This document shows, piece after piece, positions 12,801-26,800 of a DNA stretch of 64,000 bases. The position numbers were made by a program, and so were the translations under genes. The stretch spans positions 2,356,001 through 2,420,000 of the forward strand of contig OZ059898.1 of assembly GCA_964057225.1 (NCBI GenBank), in the 5' to 3' direction. The stretch's first letter is position 1; each line of letters starts with the position of its first letter. This DNA comes from Auanema rhodensis (lineage: Eukaryota; Nematoda; Chromadorea; Rhabditida; Rhabditidae). The notes below the pieces were generated by a model. That model was not told the origin of the DNA and did no database searches. It saw nothing but the letters and a program-made list of their open reading frames with translations.

Positions 12801-15795
12801 GGAAGCAATGTTGAGTGTACATGGAAACTCAACATACACTAATGCATCATTTTTCAAACGATCATTACTAATTTTTGTATTAAGCGTTTCTCAATGTAGT
12901 ATAGTGCATTCGATGCGGATTTTTAAGCTGCGTCGATCTGTGTTATCAGATTTGCGCTAGCTTAAAAATGCACCGAGATATCAACTGATATAAGTTCACA
13001 CTTATATCCTCGATTTTCACCCTGAAGAATTAATTTTTTCGTTGAATAACATTGTCCATCGTCTTTGCCTTGAAAAATGGAATCTAAAAACATCTACTTT
13101 TTGCTAAATTATTTTGAAATTTTTCGAAAAAATTTTTGTCAAAATGTTTTTGGAAGCAATGTTGAGTGTACATGGAAACTCAACATACACTAATGCATCA
13201 TTTTTCAAACGATCATAACTAATTTTTGTATTAAGCGTTTCTCAATGTAGTATAGTGCATTCGATGCGGATTTTTAAGCTGCGTCGATCTGTGTTATCAG
13301 ATTTGCGCTAGCTTAAAAATGCACCGAGATATCAACTGATATAAGTTCACACTTATATCCTCGATTTTCACCCTGAAGAATTAATTTTTTCGTTGAATAA
13401 CATTGTCCATCGTCTTTGCCTTGAAAAATGGAATCTAAAAACATCTACTTTTTGCTAAATTATTTTGAAATTTTTCGAAAAAATTTTTGTCAAAATGTTT
13501 TTGGAAGCAATGTTGAGTGTACATGGAAACTCAACATACACTAATGCATCATTTTTCAAACGATCATTACTAATTTTTGTATTAAGCGTTTCTCAATGTA
13601 GTATAGTGCATTCGATGCGGATTTATAAGCTGCGTCGATCTGTGTTATCAGATTTGCGCTAGCTTAAAAATGCACCGAGATATCAACTGATATAAGTTCA
13701 CACTTATATCCTCGATTTTCACCCTGAAGAATTAATTTTTTCGTTGAATAACATTGTCCATCGTCTTTGCCTTGAAAAATGGAATCTAAAAACATCTACT
13801 TTTTGCTAAATTATTTTGAAATTTTTCGAAAAAATTTTTGTCAAAATGTTTTTGGAAGCAATGTTGAGTGTACATGGAAACTCAACATACACTAATGCAT
13901 CATTTTTCAAACGATCATAACTAATTTTTGTATTAAGCGTTCTTCAATGTAGTATAGTGCATTCGATGCGGATTTTTAAGCTGCGTCGATCTGTGTTATC
14001 AGATTAGCGCTAGCTTAAAAATGCACCGAGATATCAACTGATATAAGTTCACACTTATATCCTCGATTTTCACCCTGAAGAATTAATTTTTTCGTTGAAT
14101 AACATTGTCCATCGTCTTTGCCTTGAAAAAAGGAATCTAAAAACATCTACTTTTTGCTAAATTATTTTGAAATTTTTCGAAAAAATTTTTGTCAAAGTGT
14201 TTTTGGAAGCAATGTTGAGTGTACATGGAAACTCAACATACACTAATGCATCATTTTTCAAACGATCATAACTAATTTTTGTATCAAGCGTTTCTTAATG
14301 TAGTATAGTGCATTCGATCCGGATTTTTAAGCTGCGTCGATCTGTGTTATCAGATTTGCGCTAGCTTAAAAATGCACCGAGATATCAACTGAGATAAGTT
14401 CACACTTATATCCTCGATTTTCACCCTGAAGAATTAATTTTTTCGTTGAATAACATTGTCCATCGTCTTTGCCTTGAAAAATGGAATCTAAAAACATCTA
14501 CTTTTTGCTAAATTATTTTGAAATTTTTCGAAAAAATTTTTGTCAAAATGTTTTTGGAAGCAATGTTGAGTGTACATGGAAACTCAACATACACTAATGC
14601 ATCATTTTTCAAACGATCATAACTAATTTTTGTATCAAGCGTTTCTTAATGTAGTATAGTGCATTCGATCCGGATTTTTAAGCTGCGTCGATCTGTGTTA
14701 TCAGATTTGCGCTAGCTTAAAAATGCACCGAGATATCAACTGATATAAGTTCACACTTATATCCTCGATTTTCACCCTGAAGAATTAATTTTTTCGTTGA
14801 ATAACATTGTCCATCGTCTTTGCCTTGAAAAATGGAATCTAAAAACATCTACTTTTTGCTAAATTATTTTGAAATTTTTCGAAAAACTTTTTGTCAAAAT
14901 GTTTTTGGAAGCAATGTTGAGTGTACATGGAAACTCAACATACACTAATGCATCATTTTTCAAACGATCATTACTAATTTTTGTATTAAGCGTTTCTCAA
15001 TGTAGTATAGTGCATTCGATGCGGATTTTTAAGCTGCGTCGATCTGTGTTATCAGATTTGCGCTAGCTTAAAAATGCACCGAGATATCAACTGATATAAG
15101 TTCACACTTATATCCTCGATTTTCACCCTGAAGAATTAATTTTTTCGTTGAATAACATTGTCCATCGTCTTTGCCTTGAAAAATGGAATCTAAAAACATC
15201 TACTTTTTGCTAAATTATTTTGAAATTTTTCGAAAAAATTTTTGTCAAAATGTTTTTGGAAGCAATGTTGAGTGTACATGGAAACTCAACATACACTAAT
15301 GCATCATTTTTCAAACGATCATAACTAATTTTTGTATTAAGCGTTTCTCAATGTAGTATAGTGCATTCGATGCGGATTTTTAAGCTGCGTCGATCTGTGT
15401 TATCAGATTTGCGCTAGCTTAAAAATGCACCGAGATATCAACTGATATAAGTTCACACTTATATCCTCGATTTTCACCCTGAAGAATTAATTTTTTCGTT
15501 GAATAACATTGTCCATCGTCTTTGCCTTGAAAAAGGGAATCTAAAAACATCTACTTTTTGCTAAATTATTTTGAAATTTTTCGAAAAAATTTTTGTCAAA
15601 ATGTTTTTGGAAGCAATGTTGAGTGTACATGGAAACTCAACATACACTAATGCATCATTTTTCAAACGATCATTACTAATTTTTGTATTAAGCGTTTCTC
15701 AATGTAGTATAGTGCATTCGATGCGGATTTTTAAGCTGCGTCGATCTGTGTTATCAGATTTGCGCTAGCTTAAAAATGCACCGAGATATCAACTG
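9829..15795. repeat. Pentamer to hexamer higher-order repeat (m29-m45)
   Basis: Five monomers recur in fixed order: (1) CGTTCTTC plus GATTAGCG at p313-320; (2) AAAAAAGG with CAAAGTG at p153-159, GTATC..TTCTT and CCGG; (3) a first-base variant GAGATAAG with TTCTT and CCGG; (4) AAAAACTTTTT plus CGATCATTACT; (5) consensus-like with CGTTTCTC. They occupy 9829-11583, 11584-13338 and 13690-15444. In the last two cases a sixth, CGATCATTACT-bearing monomer follows (13339-13689 and 15445-15795), giving 2106-bp hexamers. Private changes such as AAAAAGGC at the end of m34 and ATTTATAAG in m39 mark individual copies. This is a clear case of a unit growing by one monomer within the array. Confidence 0.9.
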
Positions 15796-17550
15796 ATATA
15801 AGTTCACACTTATATCCTCGATTTTCACCCTGAAGAATTAATTTTTTCGTTGAATAACATTGTCCATCGTCTTTGCCTTGAAAAATGGAATCTAAAAACA
15901 TCTACTTTTTGCTAAATTATTTTGAAATTTTTCGAAAAAATTTTTGTCAAAATGTTTTTGGAAGCAATGTTGAGTGTACATGGAAACTCAACATACACTA
16001 ATGCATCATTTTTCAAACGATCATAACTAATTTTTGTATTAAGCGTTTCTCAATGTAGTATAGTGCATTCGATGCGGATTTTTAAGCTGCGTCGATCTGT
16101 GTTATCAGATTTGCGCTAGCTTAAAAATGCACCGAGATATCAACTGATATAAGTTCACACTTATATCCTCGATTTTCACCCTGAAGAATTAATTTTTTCG
16201 TTGAATAACATTGTCTATCGTCTTTGCCTTGAAAAATGGAATCTAAAAACATCTACTTTTTGCTTAATTATTTTGAAATTTTTCGAAAAAATTTTTGTCA
16301 AAATGTTTTTGGAAGCAATGTTGAGTGTACATGGAAACTCAACATACACTAATGCATCATTTTTCAAACGATCATTACTAATTTTTGTATTAAGCGTTTC
16401 TCAATGTAGTATAGTGCATTCGATGCGGATTTTTAAGCTGCGTCGATCTGTGTTATCAGATTTGCGCTAGCTTAAAAATGCACCGAGATATCAACTGATA
16501 TAAGTTCACACTTATATCCTCGATTTTCACCCTGAAGAATTAATTTTTTCGTTGAATAACATTGTCCATCGTCTTTGCCTTGAAAAATGGAATCTAAAAA
16601 CATCTACTTTTTGCTAAATTATTTTGAAATTTTTCGAAAAAATTTTTGTCAAAATGTTTTTGGAAGCAATGTTGAGTGTACATGGAAACTCAACATACAC
16701 TAATGCATCATTTTTCAAACGATCATAACTAATTTTTGTATTAAGCGTTTCTCAATGTAGTATAGTGCATTCGATGCGGATTTTTAAGCTGCGTCGATCT
16801 GTGTTATCAGATTTGCGCTAGCTTAAAAATGCACCGAGATATCAACTGATATAAGTTCACACTTATATCCTCGATTTTCACCCTGAAGAATTAATTTTTT
16901 CGTTGAATAACATTGTCCATCGTCTTTGCCTTGAAAAAGGGAATCTAAAAACATCTACTTTTTGCTAAATTATTTTGAAATTTTTCGAAAAAATTTTTGT
17001 CAAAATGTTTTTGGTAGCAATGTTGAGTGTACATGGAAACTCAACATACACTAATGCATCATTTTTCAAACGATCATTACTAATTTTTGTATTAAGCGTT
17101 TCTCAATGTAGTATAGTGCATTCGATGCGGATTTTTAAGCTGCGTCGATCTGTGTTATCAGATTTGCGCTAGCTTAAAAATGCACCGAGATATCAACTGA
17201 TATAAGTTCACACTTATATCCTCGATTTTCACCCTGAAGAATTAATTTTTTCGTTGAATAACATTGTCCATCGTCTTTGCCTTGAAAAATGGAATCTAAA
17301 AACATCTACTTTTTGCTAAATTATTTTGAAATTTTTCGAAAAAATTTTTGTCAAAATGTTTTTGGAAGCAATGTTGAGTGTACATGGAAACTCAACATAC
17401 ACTAATGCATCATTTTTCAAACGATCATAACTAATTTTTGTATTAAGCGTTTCTCAATGTAGTATAGTGCATTCGATGCGGATTTTTAAGCTGCGTCGAT
17501 CTGTGTTATCAGATTTGCGCTAGCTTAAAAATGCACCGAGATATCAACTG
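15445..17550. repeat. Alternating 702-bp dimers (m45-m50)
   Basis: m45, m47 and m49 carry CGATCATTACT at p223-233, while m46, m48 and m50 are consensus-like with CGATCATAACT. m45 and m49 share AAAAAGGG at p86-93, whereas m47 has GTCTATCG and GCTTAATT, so a weak four-monomer period overlies the dimer. m45 is also the last member of the preceding hexamer, so the two higher-order patterns overlap by one monomer. m49 has a private GGTAGC in place of GGAAGC. Confidence 0.85.
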
Positions 17551-19654
17551 ATATAAGTTCACACTTATATCCTCGATTTTCACCCTGAAGAATTAATTTT
17601 TTCGTTGAATAACATTGTCCATCGTCTTTGCCTTGAAAAATGGAATCTAAAAACATCTACTTTTTGCTTAATTATTTTGAAATTTTTCGAAAAAATTTTT
17701 GTCAAAATGTTTTTGGAAGCAATGTTGAGTGTACATGGAAACTCAACATACACTAATGCATCATTTTTCAAACGATCATAACTTATTTTTGTAACAAGCG
17801 TTTCTTAATGTAGTATAGTGCATTCGATGCGGATTTTTAAGCTGCGTCGATCTGTGTTATCAGATTTGCGCTAGCTTAAAAATGCACCGAGATATCAACT
17901 GATATAAGTTCACACTTATATCCTCGATTTTCACCCTGAAGAATTAATTTTTTCGTTGAATAACATTGTCCATCGTCTTTGCCTTGAAAAATGGAATCTA
18001 AAAACATCTACTTTTTGCTAAATTATTTTGAAATTTTTCGAAAAAATTTTTGTCAAAATGTTTTTGGAAGCAATGTTGAGTGTACATGGAAACTCAACAT
18101 ACACTAATGCATCATTTTTCAAACGATCATAACTTATTTTTGTAACAAGCGTTTCTCAATGTAGTATAGTGCATTCGATGCGGATTTTTAAGCTGCGTCG
18201 ATCTGTGTTATCAGATTTGCGCTAGCTTAAAAATGCACCGAGATATCAACTGATATAAGTTCACACTTATATCCTCGATTTTCTACCTGAAGAATTAATT
18301 TTTTCGTTGAATAACATTGTCCATCGTCTTTGCCTTAAAAAATTGAATCTAAAAACATCTACTTTTTGCTAAATTATTTTGAAATTTTTCGAAAAAATTT
18401 TTGTCAAAATGTTTTTGGAAGCAATGTTGAGTGTACATGGAAACTCAACATACACTAATGCATCATTTTTCAAACGATCATAACTTATTTTTGTAACAAG
18501 CGTTTCTTAATGTAGTATAGTGCATTCGATGCGGATTTTTAAGCTGCGTCGATCTGTGTTATCAGATTTGCGCTAGCTTAAAAATGCACCGAGATATCAA
18601 CTGATATAAGTTCACACTTATATCCTCGATTTTCACCCTGAAGAATTAATTTTTTCGTTGAATAACATTGTCCATCGTCTTTGCCTTGAAAAATGGAATC
18701 TAAAAACATCTACTTTTTGCTAAATTATTTTGAAATTTTTGAAAAAATTTTTGTCAAAATGTTTTTGGAAGCAATGTTGAGTGTACATGGAAACTCAACA
18801 TACACTAATGCATCATTTTTCAAACGATCATAACTTATTTTTGTAACAAGCGTTTCTTAATGTAGTATAGTGCATTCGATGCGGATTTTTAAGCTGCGTC
18901 GATCTGTGTTATCAGATTTGCGCTAGCTTAAAAATGCACCGAGATATCAACTGATATAAGTTCACACTTATATCCTCGATTTTCACCCTGAAGAATTAAT
19001 TTTTTCGTTGAATAACATTGTCCATCGTCTTTGCCTTGAAAAATGGAATCTAAAAACATCTACTTTTTGCTAAATTATTTTGAAATTTTTGAAAAAATTT
19101 TTGTCAAAATGTTTTTGGAAGCAATGTTGAGTGTACATGGAAACTCAACATACACTAATGCATCATTTTTCAAACGATCATAACTTATTTTTGTAACAAG
19201 CGTTTCTTAATGTAGTATAGTGCATTCGATGCGGATTTTTAAGCTGCGTCGATCTGTGTTATCAGATTTGCGCTAGCTTAAAAATGCACCGAGATATCAA
19301 CTGATATAAGTTCACACTTATATCCTCGATTTTCACCCTGAAGAATTAATTTTTTCGTTGAATTACATTGTCCATCGTCTTTGCCTTGAAAAATGGAATC
19401 TAAAAACATCTACTTTTTGCTAAATTATTTTGAAATTTTTCGAAAAAATTTTTGTCAAAATGTTTTTGGAAGCAATGTTGAGTGTACATGGAAACTCAAC
19501 ATACACTAATGCATCATTTTTCAAACGATCATAACTTATTTTTGTAACAAGCGTTTCTCAATGTAGTATAGTGCATTCGATGCGGATTTTTAAGCTGCGT
19601 CGATCTGTGTTATCAGATTTGCGCTAGCTTAAAAATGCACCGAGATATCAACTG
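17551..19654. repeat. Transition zone m51-m56 with the TTATTTTTGTAAC allele
   Basis: From 17551 the right half switches to TTATTTTTGTAAC at p234-245, replacing the AATTTTTGTATT of the preceding block. m53 (18253-18603) introduces the CTACC allele at p31-35 together with TTAAAAAATTG at p83-92, a left-half marker that recurs through 37.2 kb. m56 introduces GAATTACATTG at p58-68. The zone also contains the only two length-variant monomers. It forms a sharp junction between haplotype families without any inserted sequence. Confidence 0.85.
18604..19303. repeat. Two identical 350-bp monomers (m54, m55)
   Basis: Both monomers read TTTTTGAAAAAA where the others read TTTTTCGAAAAAA, a one-base deletion of C138 at 18740/18741 and 19090/19091. 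This removes a CpG and the TTCGAA centre of the near-palindrome. The two monomers appear identical throughout, so one is a tandem duplicate of the other made after the deletion. They are the only indels I could detect in the 64 kb, since all other monomer starts stay in 351-bp register. Confidence 0.92.
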
Positions 19655-22600
19655 ATATAAGTTCACACTTATATCCTCGATTTTCTACCTGAAGAATTAA
19701 TTTTTTCGTTGAATAACATTGTCCATCGTCTTTGCCTTAAAAAATTGAATCTAAAAACATCTACTTTTTGCTAAATTATTTCGAAATTTTTCGAAAAAAG
19801 TTTTGTCAAAATGTTTTTGGAAGCAATGTTGAGTGTACATGGAAACTCAACATACACTAATGCATCATTTTTCAAACGATCATAACTAATTTTTGTATTA
19901 AGCGTTCTTCAATGTAGTATAGTGCATTCGATCCGGATTTTTAAGCTGCGTCGATCTGTGTTATCAGATTTGCGCTAGCTTAAAAATGCACCGAGATATC
20001 AACTGATATAAGTTCACACTTATATCCTCGATTTTCACCCTGAAGAATTAATTTTTTCGTTGAATAACATTGTCCATCGTCTTTGCCTTGAAAAATGAAA
20101 TCTAAAAACATCTACTTTTTGCTAAATTATTTTGAAATTTTTCGAAAAAATTTTTGTCAAAATGTTTTTGGAAGCAATGTTGAGTGTACATGGAAACTCA
20201 ACATACACTAATGCATCATTTTTCAAACGAATATAACTAATTTTTGTATCAAGCGTTTCTCAATGTAGTATAGTGCATTCGATCCGGATTTTTAAGCTGC
20301 GTCGATCTGTGTTATCAGATTTGCGCTAGCTTAAAAATGCACCGAGATATCAACTGATATAAGTTCACACTTATATCCTCGATTTTCACCCTGAAGAATT
20401 AATTTTTTCGTTGAATAACATTGTCCATCGTCTTTGCCTTGAAAAATGAAATCTAAAAACATCTACTTTTTGCTAAATTATTTTGAAATTTTTCGAAAAA
20501 ATTTTTGTCAAAATGTTTTTGGAAGCAATGTTGAGTGTACATGGAAACTCAACATACACTAATGCATCATTTTTCAAACGAATATAACTAATTTTTGTAT
20601 CAAGCGTTTCTCAATGTAGTATAGTGCATTCGATCCGGATTTTTAAGCTGCGTCGATCTGTGTTATCAGATTTGCGCTAGCTTAAAAATGCACCGAGATA
20701 TCAACTGATATAAGTTCACACTTATATCCTCGATTTTCACCCTGAAGAATTAATTTTTTCGTTGAATAACATTGTCCATCGTCTTTGCCTTGAAAAATGG
20801 AATCTAAAAACATCTACTTTTTGCTAAATTATTTTGAAATTTTTCGAAAAAATTTTTGTCAAAATGTTTTTGGAAGCAATGTTGAGTGTACATGGAAACT
20901 CAACATACACTAATGCATCATTTTTCAAACGATCATAACTTATTTTTGTAACAAGCGTTTCTTAATGTAGTATAGTGCATTCGATGCGGATTTTTAAGCT
21001 GCGTCGATCTGTGTTATCAGATTTGCGCTAGCTTAAAAATGCACCGAGATATCAACTGATATAAGTTCACACTTATATCCTCGATTTTCACCCTGAAGAA
21101 TTAATTTTTTCGTTGAATAACATTGTCCATCGTCTTTGCCTTGAAAAATGGAATCTAAAAACATCTACTTTTTGCTTAATTATTTTGAAATTTTTCGAAA
21201 AAATTTTTGTCAAAATGTTTTTGGAAGCAATGTTGAGTGTACATGGAAACTCAACATACACTAATGCATCATTTTTCAAACGATCATAACTTATTTTTGT
21301 AACAAGCGTTTCTTAATGTAGTATAGTGCATTCGATGCGGATTTTTAAGCTGCGTCGATCTGTGTTATCAGATTTGCGCTAGCTTAAAAATGCACCGAGA
21401 TATCAACTGATATAAGTTCACACTTATATCCTCGATTTTCACCCTGAAGAATTAATTTTTTCGTTGAATTACATTGTCCATCGTCTTTGCCTTGAAAAAT
21501 GGAATCTAAAAACATCTACTTTTTGCTAAATTATTTTGAAATTTTTCGAAAAAATTTTTGTCAAAATGTTTTTGGAAGCAATGTTGAGTGTACATGGAAA
21601 CTCAACATACACTAATGCATCATTTTTCAAACGATCATAACTTATTTTTGTAACAAGCGTTTCTCAATGTAGTATAGTGCATTCGATGCGGATTTTTAAG
21701 CTGCGTCGATCTGTGTTATCAGATTTGCGCTAGCTTAAAAATGCACCGAGATATCAACTGATATAAGTTCACACTTATATCCTCGATTTTCTACCTGAAG
21801 AATTAATTTTTTCGTTGAATAACATTGTCCATCGTCTTTGCCTTAAAAAATTGAATCTAAAAACATCTACTTTTTGCTAAATTATTTCGAAATTTTTCGA
21901 AAAAAGTTTTGTCAAAATGTTTTTGGAAGCAATGTTGAGTGTACATGGAAACTCAACATACACTAATGCATCATTTTTCAAACGATCATAACTAATTTTT
22001 GTATTAAGCGTTCTTCAATGTAGTATAGTGCATTCGATCCGGATTTTTAAGCTGCGTCGATCTGTGTTATCAGATTTGCGCTAGCTTAAAAATGCACCGA
22101 GATATCAACTGATATAAGTTCACACTTATATCCTCGATTTTCACCCTGAAGAATTAATTTTTTCGTTGAATAACATTGTCCATCGTCTTTGCCTTGAAAA
22201 ATGAAATCTAAAAACATCTACTTTTTGCTAAATTATTTTGAAATTTTTCGAAAAAATTTTTGTCAAAATGTTTTTGGAAGCAATGTTGAGTGTACATGGA
22301 AACTCAACATACACTAATGCATCATTTTTCAAACGAATATAACTAATTTTTGTATCAAGCGTTTCTCAATGTAGTATAGTGCATTCGATCCGGATTTTTA
22401 AGCTGCGTCGATCTGTGTTATCAGATTTGCGCTAGCTTAAAAATGCACCGAGATATCAACTGATATAAGTTCACACTTATATCCTCGATTTTCACCCTGA
22501 AGAATTAATTTTTTCGTTGAATAACATTGTCCATCGTCTTTGCCTTGAAAAATGAAATCTAAAAACATCTACTTTTTGCTAAATTATTTTGAAATTTTTC

Positions 22601-23866
22601 GAAAAAATTTTTGTCAAAATGTTTTTGGAAGCAATGTTGAGTGTACATGGAAACTCAACATACACTAATGCATCATTTTTCAAACGAATATAACTAATTT
22701 TTGTATCAAGCGTTTCTCAATGTAGTATAGTGCATTCGATCCGGATTTTTAAGCTGCGTCGATCTGTGTTATCAGATTTGCGCTAGCTTAAAAATGCACC
22801 GAGATATCAACTGATATAAGTTCACACTTATATCCTCGATTTTCACCCTGAAGAATTAATTTTTTCGTTGAATAACATTGTCCATCGTCTTTGCCTTGAA
22901 AAATGGAATCTAAAAACATCTACTTTTTGCTAAATTATTTTGAAATTTTTCGAAAAAATTTTTGTCAAAATGTTTTTGGAAGCAATGTTGAGTGTACATG
23001 GAAACTCAACATACACTAATGCATCATTTTTCAAACGATCATAACTTATTTTTGTAACAAGCGTTTCTTAATGTAGTATAGTGCATTCGATGCGGATTTT
23101 TAAGCTGCGTCGATCTGTGTTATCAGATTTGCGCTAGCTTAAAAATGCACCGAGATATCAACTGATATAAGTTCACACTTATATCCTCGATTTTCACCCT
23201 GAAGAATTAATTTTTTCGTTGAATAACATTGTCCATCGTCTTTGCCTTGAAAAATGGAATCTAAAAACATCTACTTTTTGCTAAATTATTTTGAAATTTT
23301 TCGAAAAAATTTTTGTCAAAATGTTTTTGGAAGCAATGTTGAGTGTACATGGAAACTCAACATACACTAATGCATCATTTTTCAAACGATCATAACTTAT
23401 TTTTGTAACAAACGTTTCTTAATGTAGTATAGTGCATTCGATGCGGATTTTTAAGCTGCGTCGATCTGTGTTATCAGATTTGCGCTAGCTTAAAAATGCA
23501 CCGAGATATCAACTGATATAAGTTCACACTTATATCCTCGATTTTCACCCTGAAGAATTAATTTTTTCGTTGAATTACATTGTCCATCGTCTTTGCCTTG
23601 AAAAATGGAATCTAAAAACATCTACTTTTTGCTAAATTATTTTGAAATTTTTCGAAAAAATTTTTGTCAAAATGTTTTTGGAAGCAATGTTGAGTGTACA
23701 TGGAAACTCAACATACACTAATGCATCATTTTTCAAACGATCATAACTAATTTTTGTATTAAGCGTTTCTCAATGTAGTATAGTGCATTCGATGCGGATT
23801 TTTAAGCTGCGTCGATCTGTGTTATCAGATTTGCGCTAGCTTAAAAATGCACCGAGATATCAACTG
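19655..23866. repeat. Hexameric higher-order repeat, 2106 bp, two units (m57-m68)
   Basis: Order within the unit: (1) CTACC/TTAAAAAATTG left half with CGTTCTTC and CCGG; (2) and (3) two identical monomers with ATGAAATC and ACGAATATAACT; (4) and (5) GTAAC monomers with TTCTT; (6) GAATTACATTG. Units 19655-21760 and 21761-23866 differ by about five bases by eye: GCTTAATT against GCTAAATT and AAGCG against AAACG in member 5, and three linked changes in member 6 (GTAAC to GTATT haplotype). The internal duplicated pair (20006-20707 and 22112-22813) shows that the duplication predates the unit's amplification. Confidence 0.9.
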
Positions 23867-26800
23867 ATATAAGTTCACACTTATATCCTCGATTTTCACC
23901 CTGAAGAATTAATTTTTTCGTTGAATAACATTGTCCATCGTCTTTGCCTTGAAAAATGGAATCTAAAAACATCTACTTTTTGCTAAATTATTTTGAAATT
24001 TTTCGAAAAAATTTTTGTCAAAATGTTTTTGGAAGCAATGTTGAGTGTACATGGAAACTCAACATACACTAATGCATCATTTTTCAAACGATCATAACTT
24101 ATTTTTGTAACAAGCGTTTCTTAATGTAGTATAGTGCATTCGATGCGGATTTTTAAGCTGCGTCGATCTGTGTTATCAGATTTGCGCTAGCTTAAAAATG
24201 CACCGAGATATCAACTGATATAAGTTCACACTTATATCCTCGATTTTCACCCTGAAGAATTAATTTTTTCGTTGAATAACATTGTCCATCGTCTTTGCCT
24301 TGAAAAATGGAATCTAAAAACATCTACTTTTTGCTAAATTATTTTGAAATTTTTCGAAATAATTTTTGTCAAAATGTTTTTGGAAGCAATGTTGAGTGTA
24401 CATGGAAACTCAACATACACTAATGCATCATTTTTCAAACGATCAGAACTTATTTTTGTAACAAGCGTTTCTTGATGTAGTATAGTGCATTCGATGCGGA
24501 TTTTTAAGCTGCGTCGATCTGTGTTATCAGATTTGCGCTAGCTTAAAAATGCACCGAGATATCAACTGATATAAGTTCACACTTATATCCTCGATTTTCA
24601 CCCTGAAGAATTAATTTTTTCGTTGAATTACATTGTCCATCGTCTTTGCCTTGAAAAATGGAATCTAAAAACATCTACTTTTTGCTAAATTATTTTGAAA
24701 TTTTTCGAAAAAATTTTTGTCAAAATGTTTTTGGAAGCAATGTTGAGTGTACATGGAAACTCAACATACACTAATGCATCATTTTTCAAACGATCATAAC
24801 TAATTTTTGTATTAAGCGTTTCTCAATGTAGTATAGTGCATTCGATGCGGATTTTTAAGGTGCGTCGATCTGTGTTATCAGATTTGCAATAGCTTAAAAA
24901 TGCACCGAGATATCAACTGATATAAGTTCACACTTATATCCTCGATTTTCACCCTGAAGAATTAATTTTTTCGTTGAATAACATTGTCCATCGTCTTTGC
25001 CTTGAAAAATGGAATCTAAAAACATCTACTTTTTGCTAAATTATTTTGAAATTTTTCGAAAAAATTTTTGTCAAAATGTTTTTGGAAGCAATGTTGAGTG
25101 TACATGGAAACTCAACATACACTAATGCATCATTTTTCAAACGATCATAACTAATTTTTGTATTAAGCGTTTCTCAATGTAGTATAGTGCATTCGATGCG
25201 GATTTTTAAGCTGCGTCGATCTGTGTTATCAGATTTGCAATAGCTTAAAAATGCACCGAGATATCAACTGATATAAGTTCACACTTATATCCTCGATTTT
25301 CACCCTGAAGAATTAATTTTTTCGTTGAATTACATTGTCCATCGTCTTTGCCTTGAAAAATGGAATCTAAAAACATCTACTTTTTGCTAAATTATTTTGA
25401 AATTTTTCGAAAAAATTTTTGTCAAAATGTTTTTGGAAGCAATGTTGAGTGTACATGGAAACTCAACATACACTAATGCATCATTTTTCAAACGATCATA
25501 ACTAATTTTTGTATCAAGCGTTTCTTAATGTAGTATAGTGCATTCGATGCGGATTTTTAAGCTGCGTCGATCTGTGTTATCAGATTTGCGCTAGCTTAAA
25601 AATGCACCGAGATATCAACTGATATAAGTTCACACTTATATCCTCGATTTTCACCCTGAAGAATTAATTTTTTCGTTGAATAACATTGTCCATCGTCTTT
25701 GCCTTGAAAAAAGGAATCTAAAAACATCTACTTTTTGCTAAATTATTTTGAAATTTTTCGAAAAAATTTTTGTCAAAATGTTTTTGGAAGCAATGTTGAG
25801 TGTACATGGAAACTCAACATACACTAATGCATCATTTTTCAAACGATCATAACTAATTTTTGTATTAAGCGTTTCTCAATGTAGTATAGTGCATTCGATG
25901 CGGATTTTTAAGCTGCGTCGATCTGTGTTATCAGATTTGCGCTAGCTTAAAAATGCACCGAGATATCAACTGATATAAGTTCACACTTATATCCTCGATT
26001 TTCACCCTGAAGAATTAATTTTTTCGTTGAATAACATTGTCCATCGTCTTTGCCTTGAAAAAAGGAATCTAAAAACATCTACTTTTTGCTAAATTATTTT
26101 GAAATTTTTCGAAAAAATTTTTGTCAAAATGTTTTTGGAAGCAATGTTGAGTGTACATGGAAACTCAACATACACTAATGCATCATTTTTCAAACGATCA
26201 TAACTAATTTTTGTATCAAGCGTTTCTTAATGTAGTATAGTGCATTCAATCCGGATTTTTAAGTTGCGTCGATCTGTGTTATCTGATTTGCGCTAGCTTA
26301 AAAATGCACCGAGATATCAACTGATATAAGTTCACACTTATATCCTCGATTTTCACCCTGAAGAATTAATTTTTTCGTTGAATAACATTGTCCATCGTCT
26401 TTGCCTTGAAAAATGGAATCTAAAAACATCTACTTTTTGCTAAATTATTTTGAAATTTTTCGAAAAAATTTTTGTCAAAATGTTTTTGGAAGCAATGTTG
26501 AGTGTACATGGAAACTCAACATACACTAATGCATCATTTTTCAAACGATCATAACTTATTTTTGTAACAAGCGTTTCTCAATGTAGTATAGTGCATTCGA
26601 TGCGGATTTTTAAGCTGCGTCGATCTGTGTTATCAGATTTGCGCTAGCTTAAAAATGCACCGAGATATCAACTGATATAAGTTCACACTTATATCCTCGA
26701 TTTTCTACCTGAAGAATTAATTTTTTCGTTGAATAACATTGTCCATCGTCTTTGCCTTAAAAAATTGAATCTAAAAACATCTACTTTTTGCTAAATTATT

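Noticed and set aside
7147-17172. Recurrent 65-codon (once 89-codon) open frames on the plus strand starting with TTG
   Set aside because: They occur at the same monomer position in m21, m24, m32, m37, m39, m43, m45, m47 and m49 only because an A-to-T change (CGATCATTACT) removes a TAA stop. There is no ATG start at the 5' end, no recognisable domain, and the frame is closed in most monomers. A satellite variant, not a gene.
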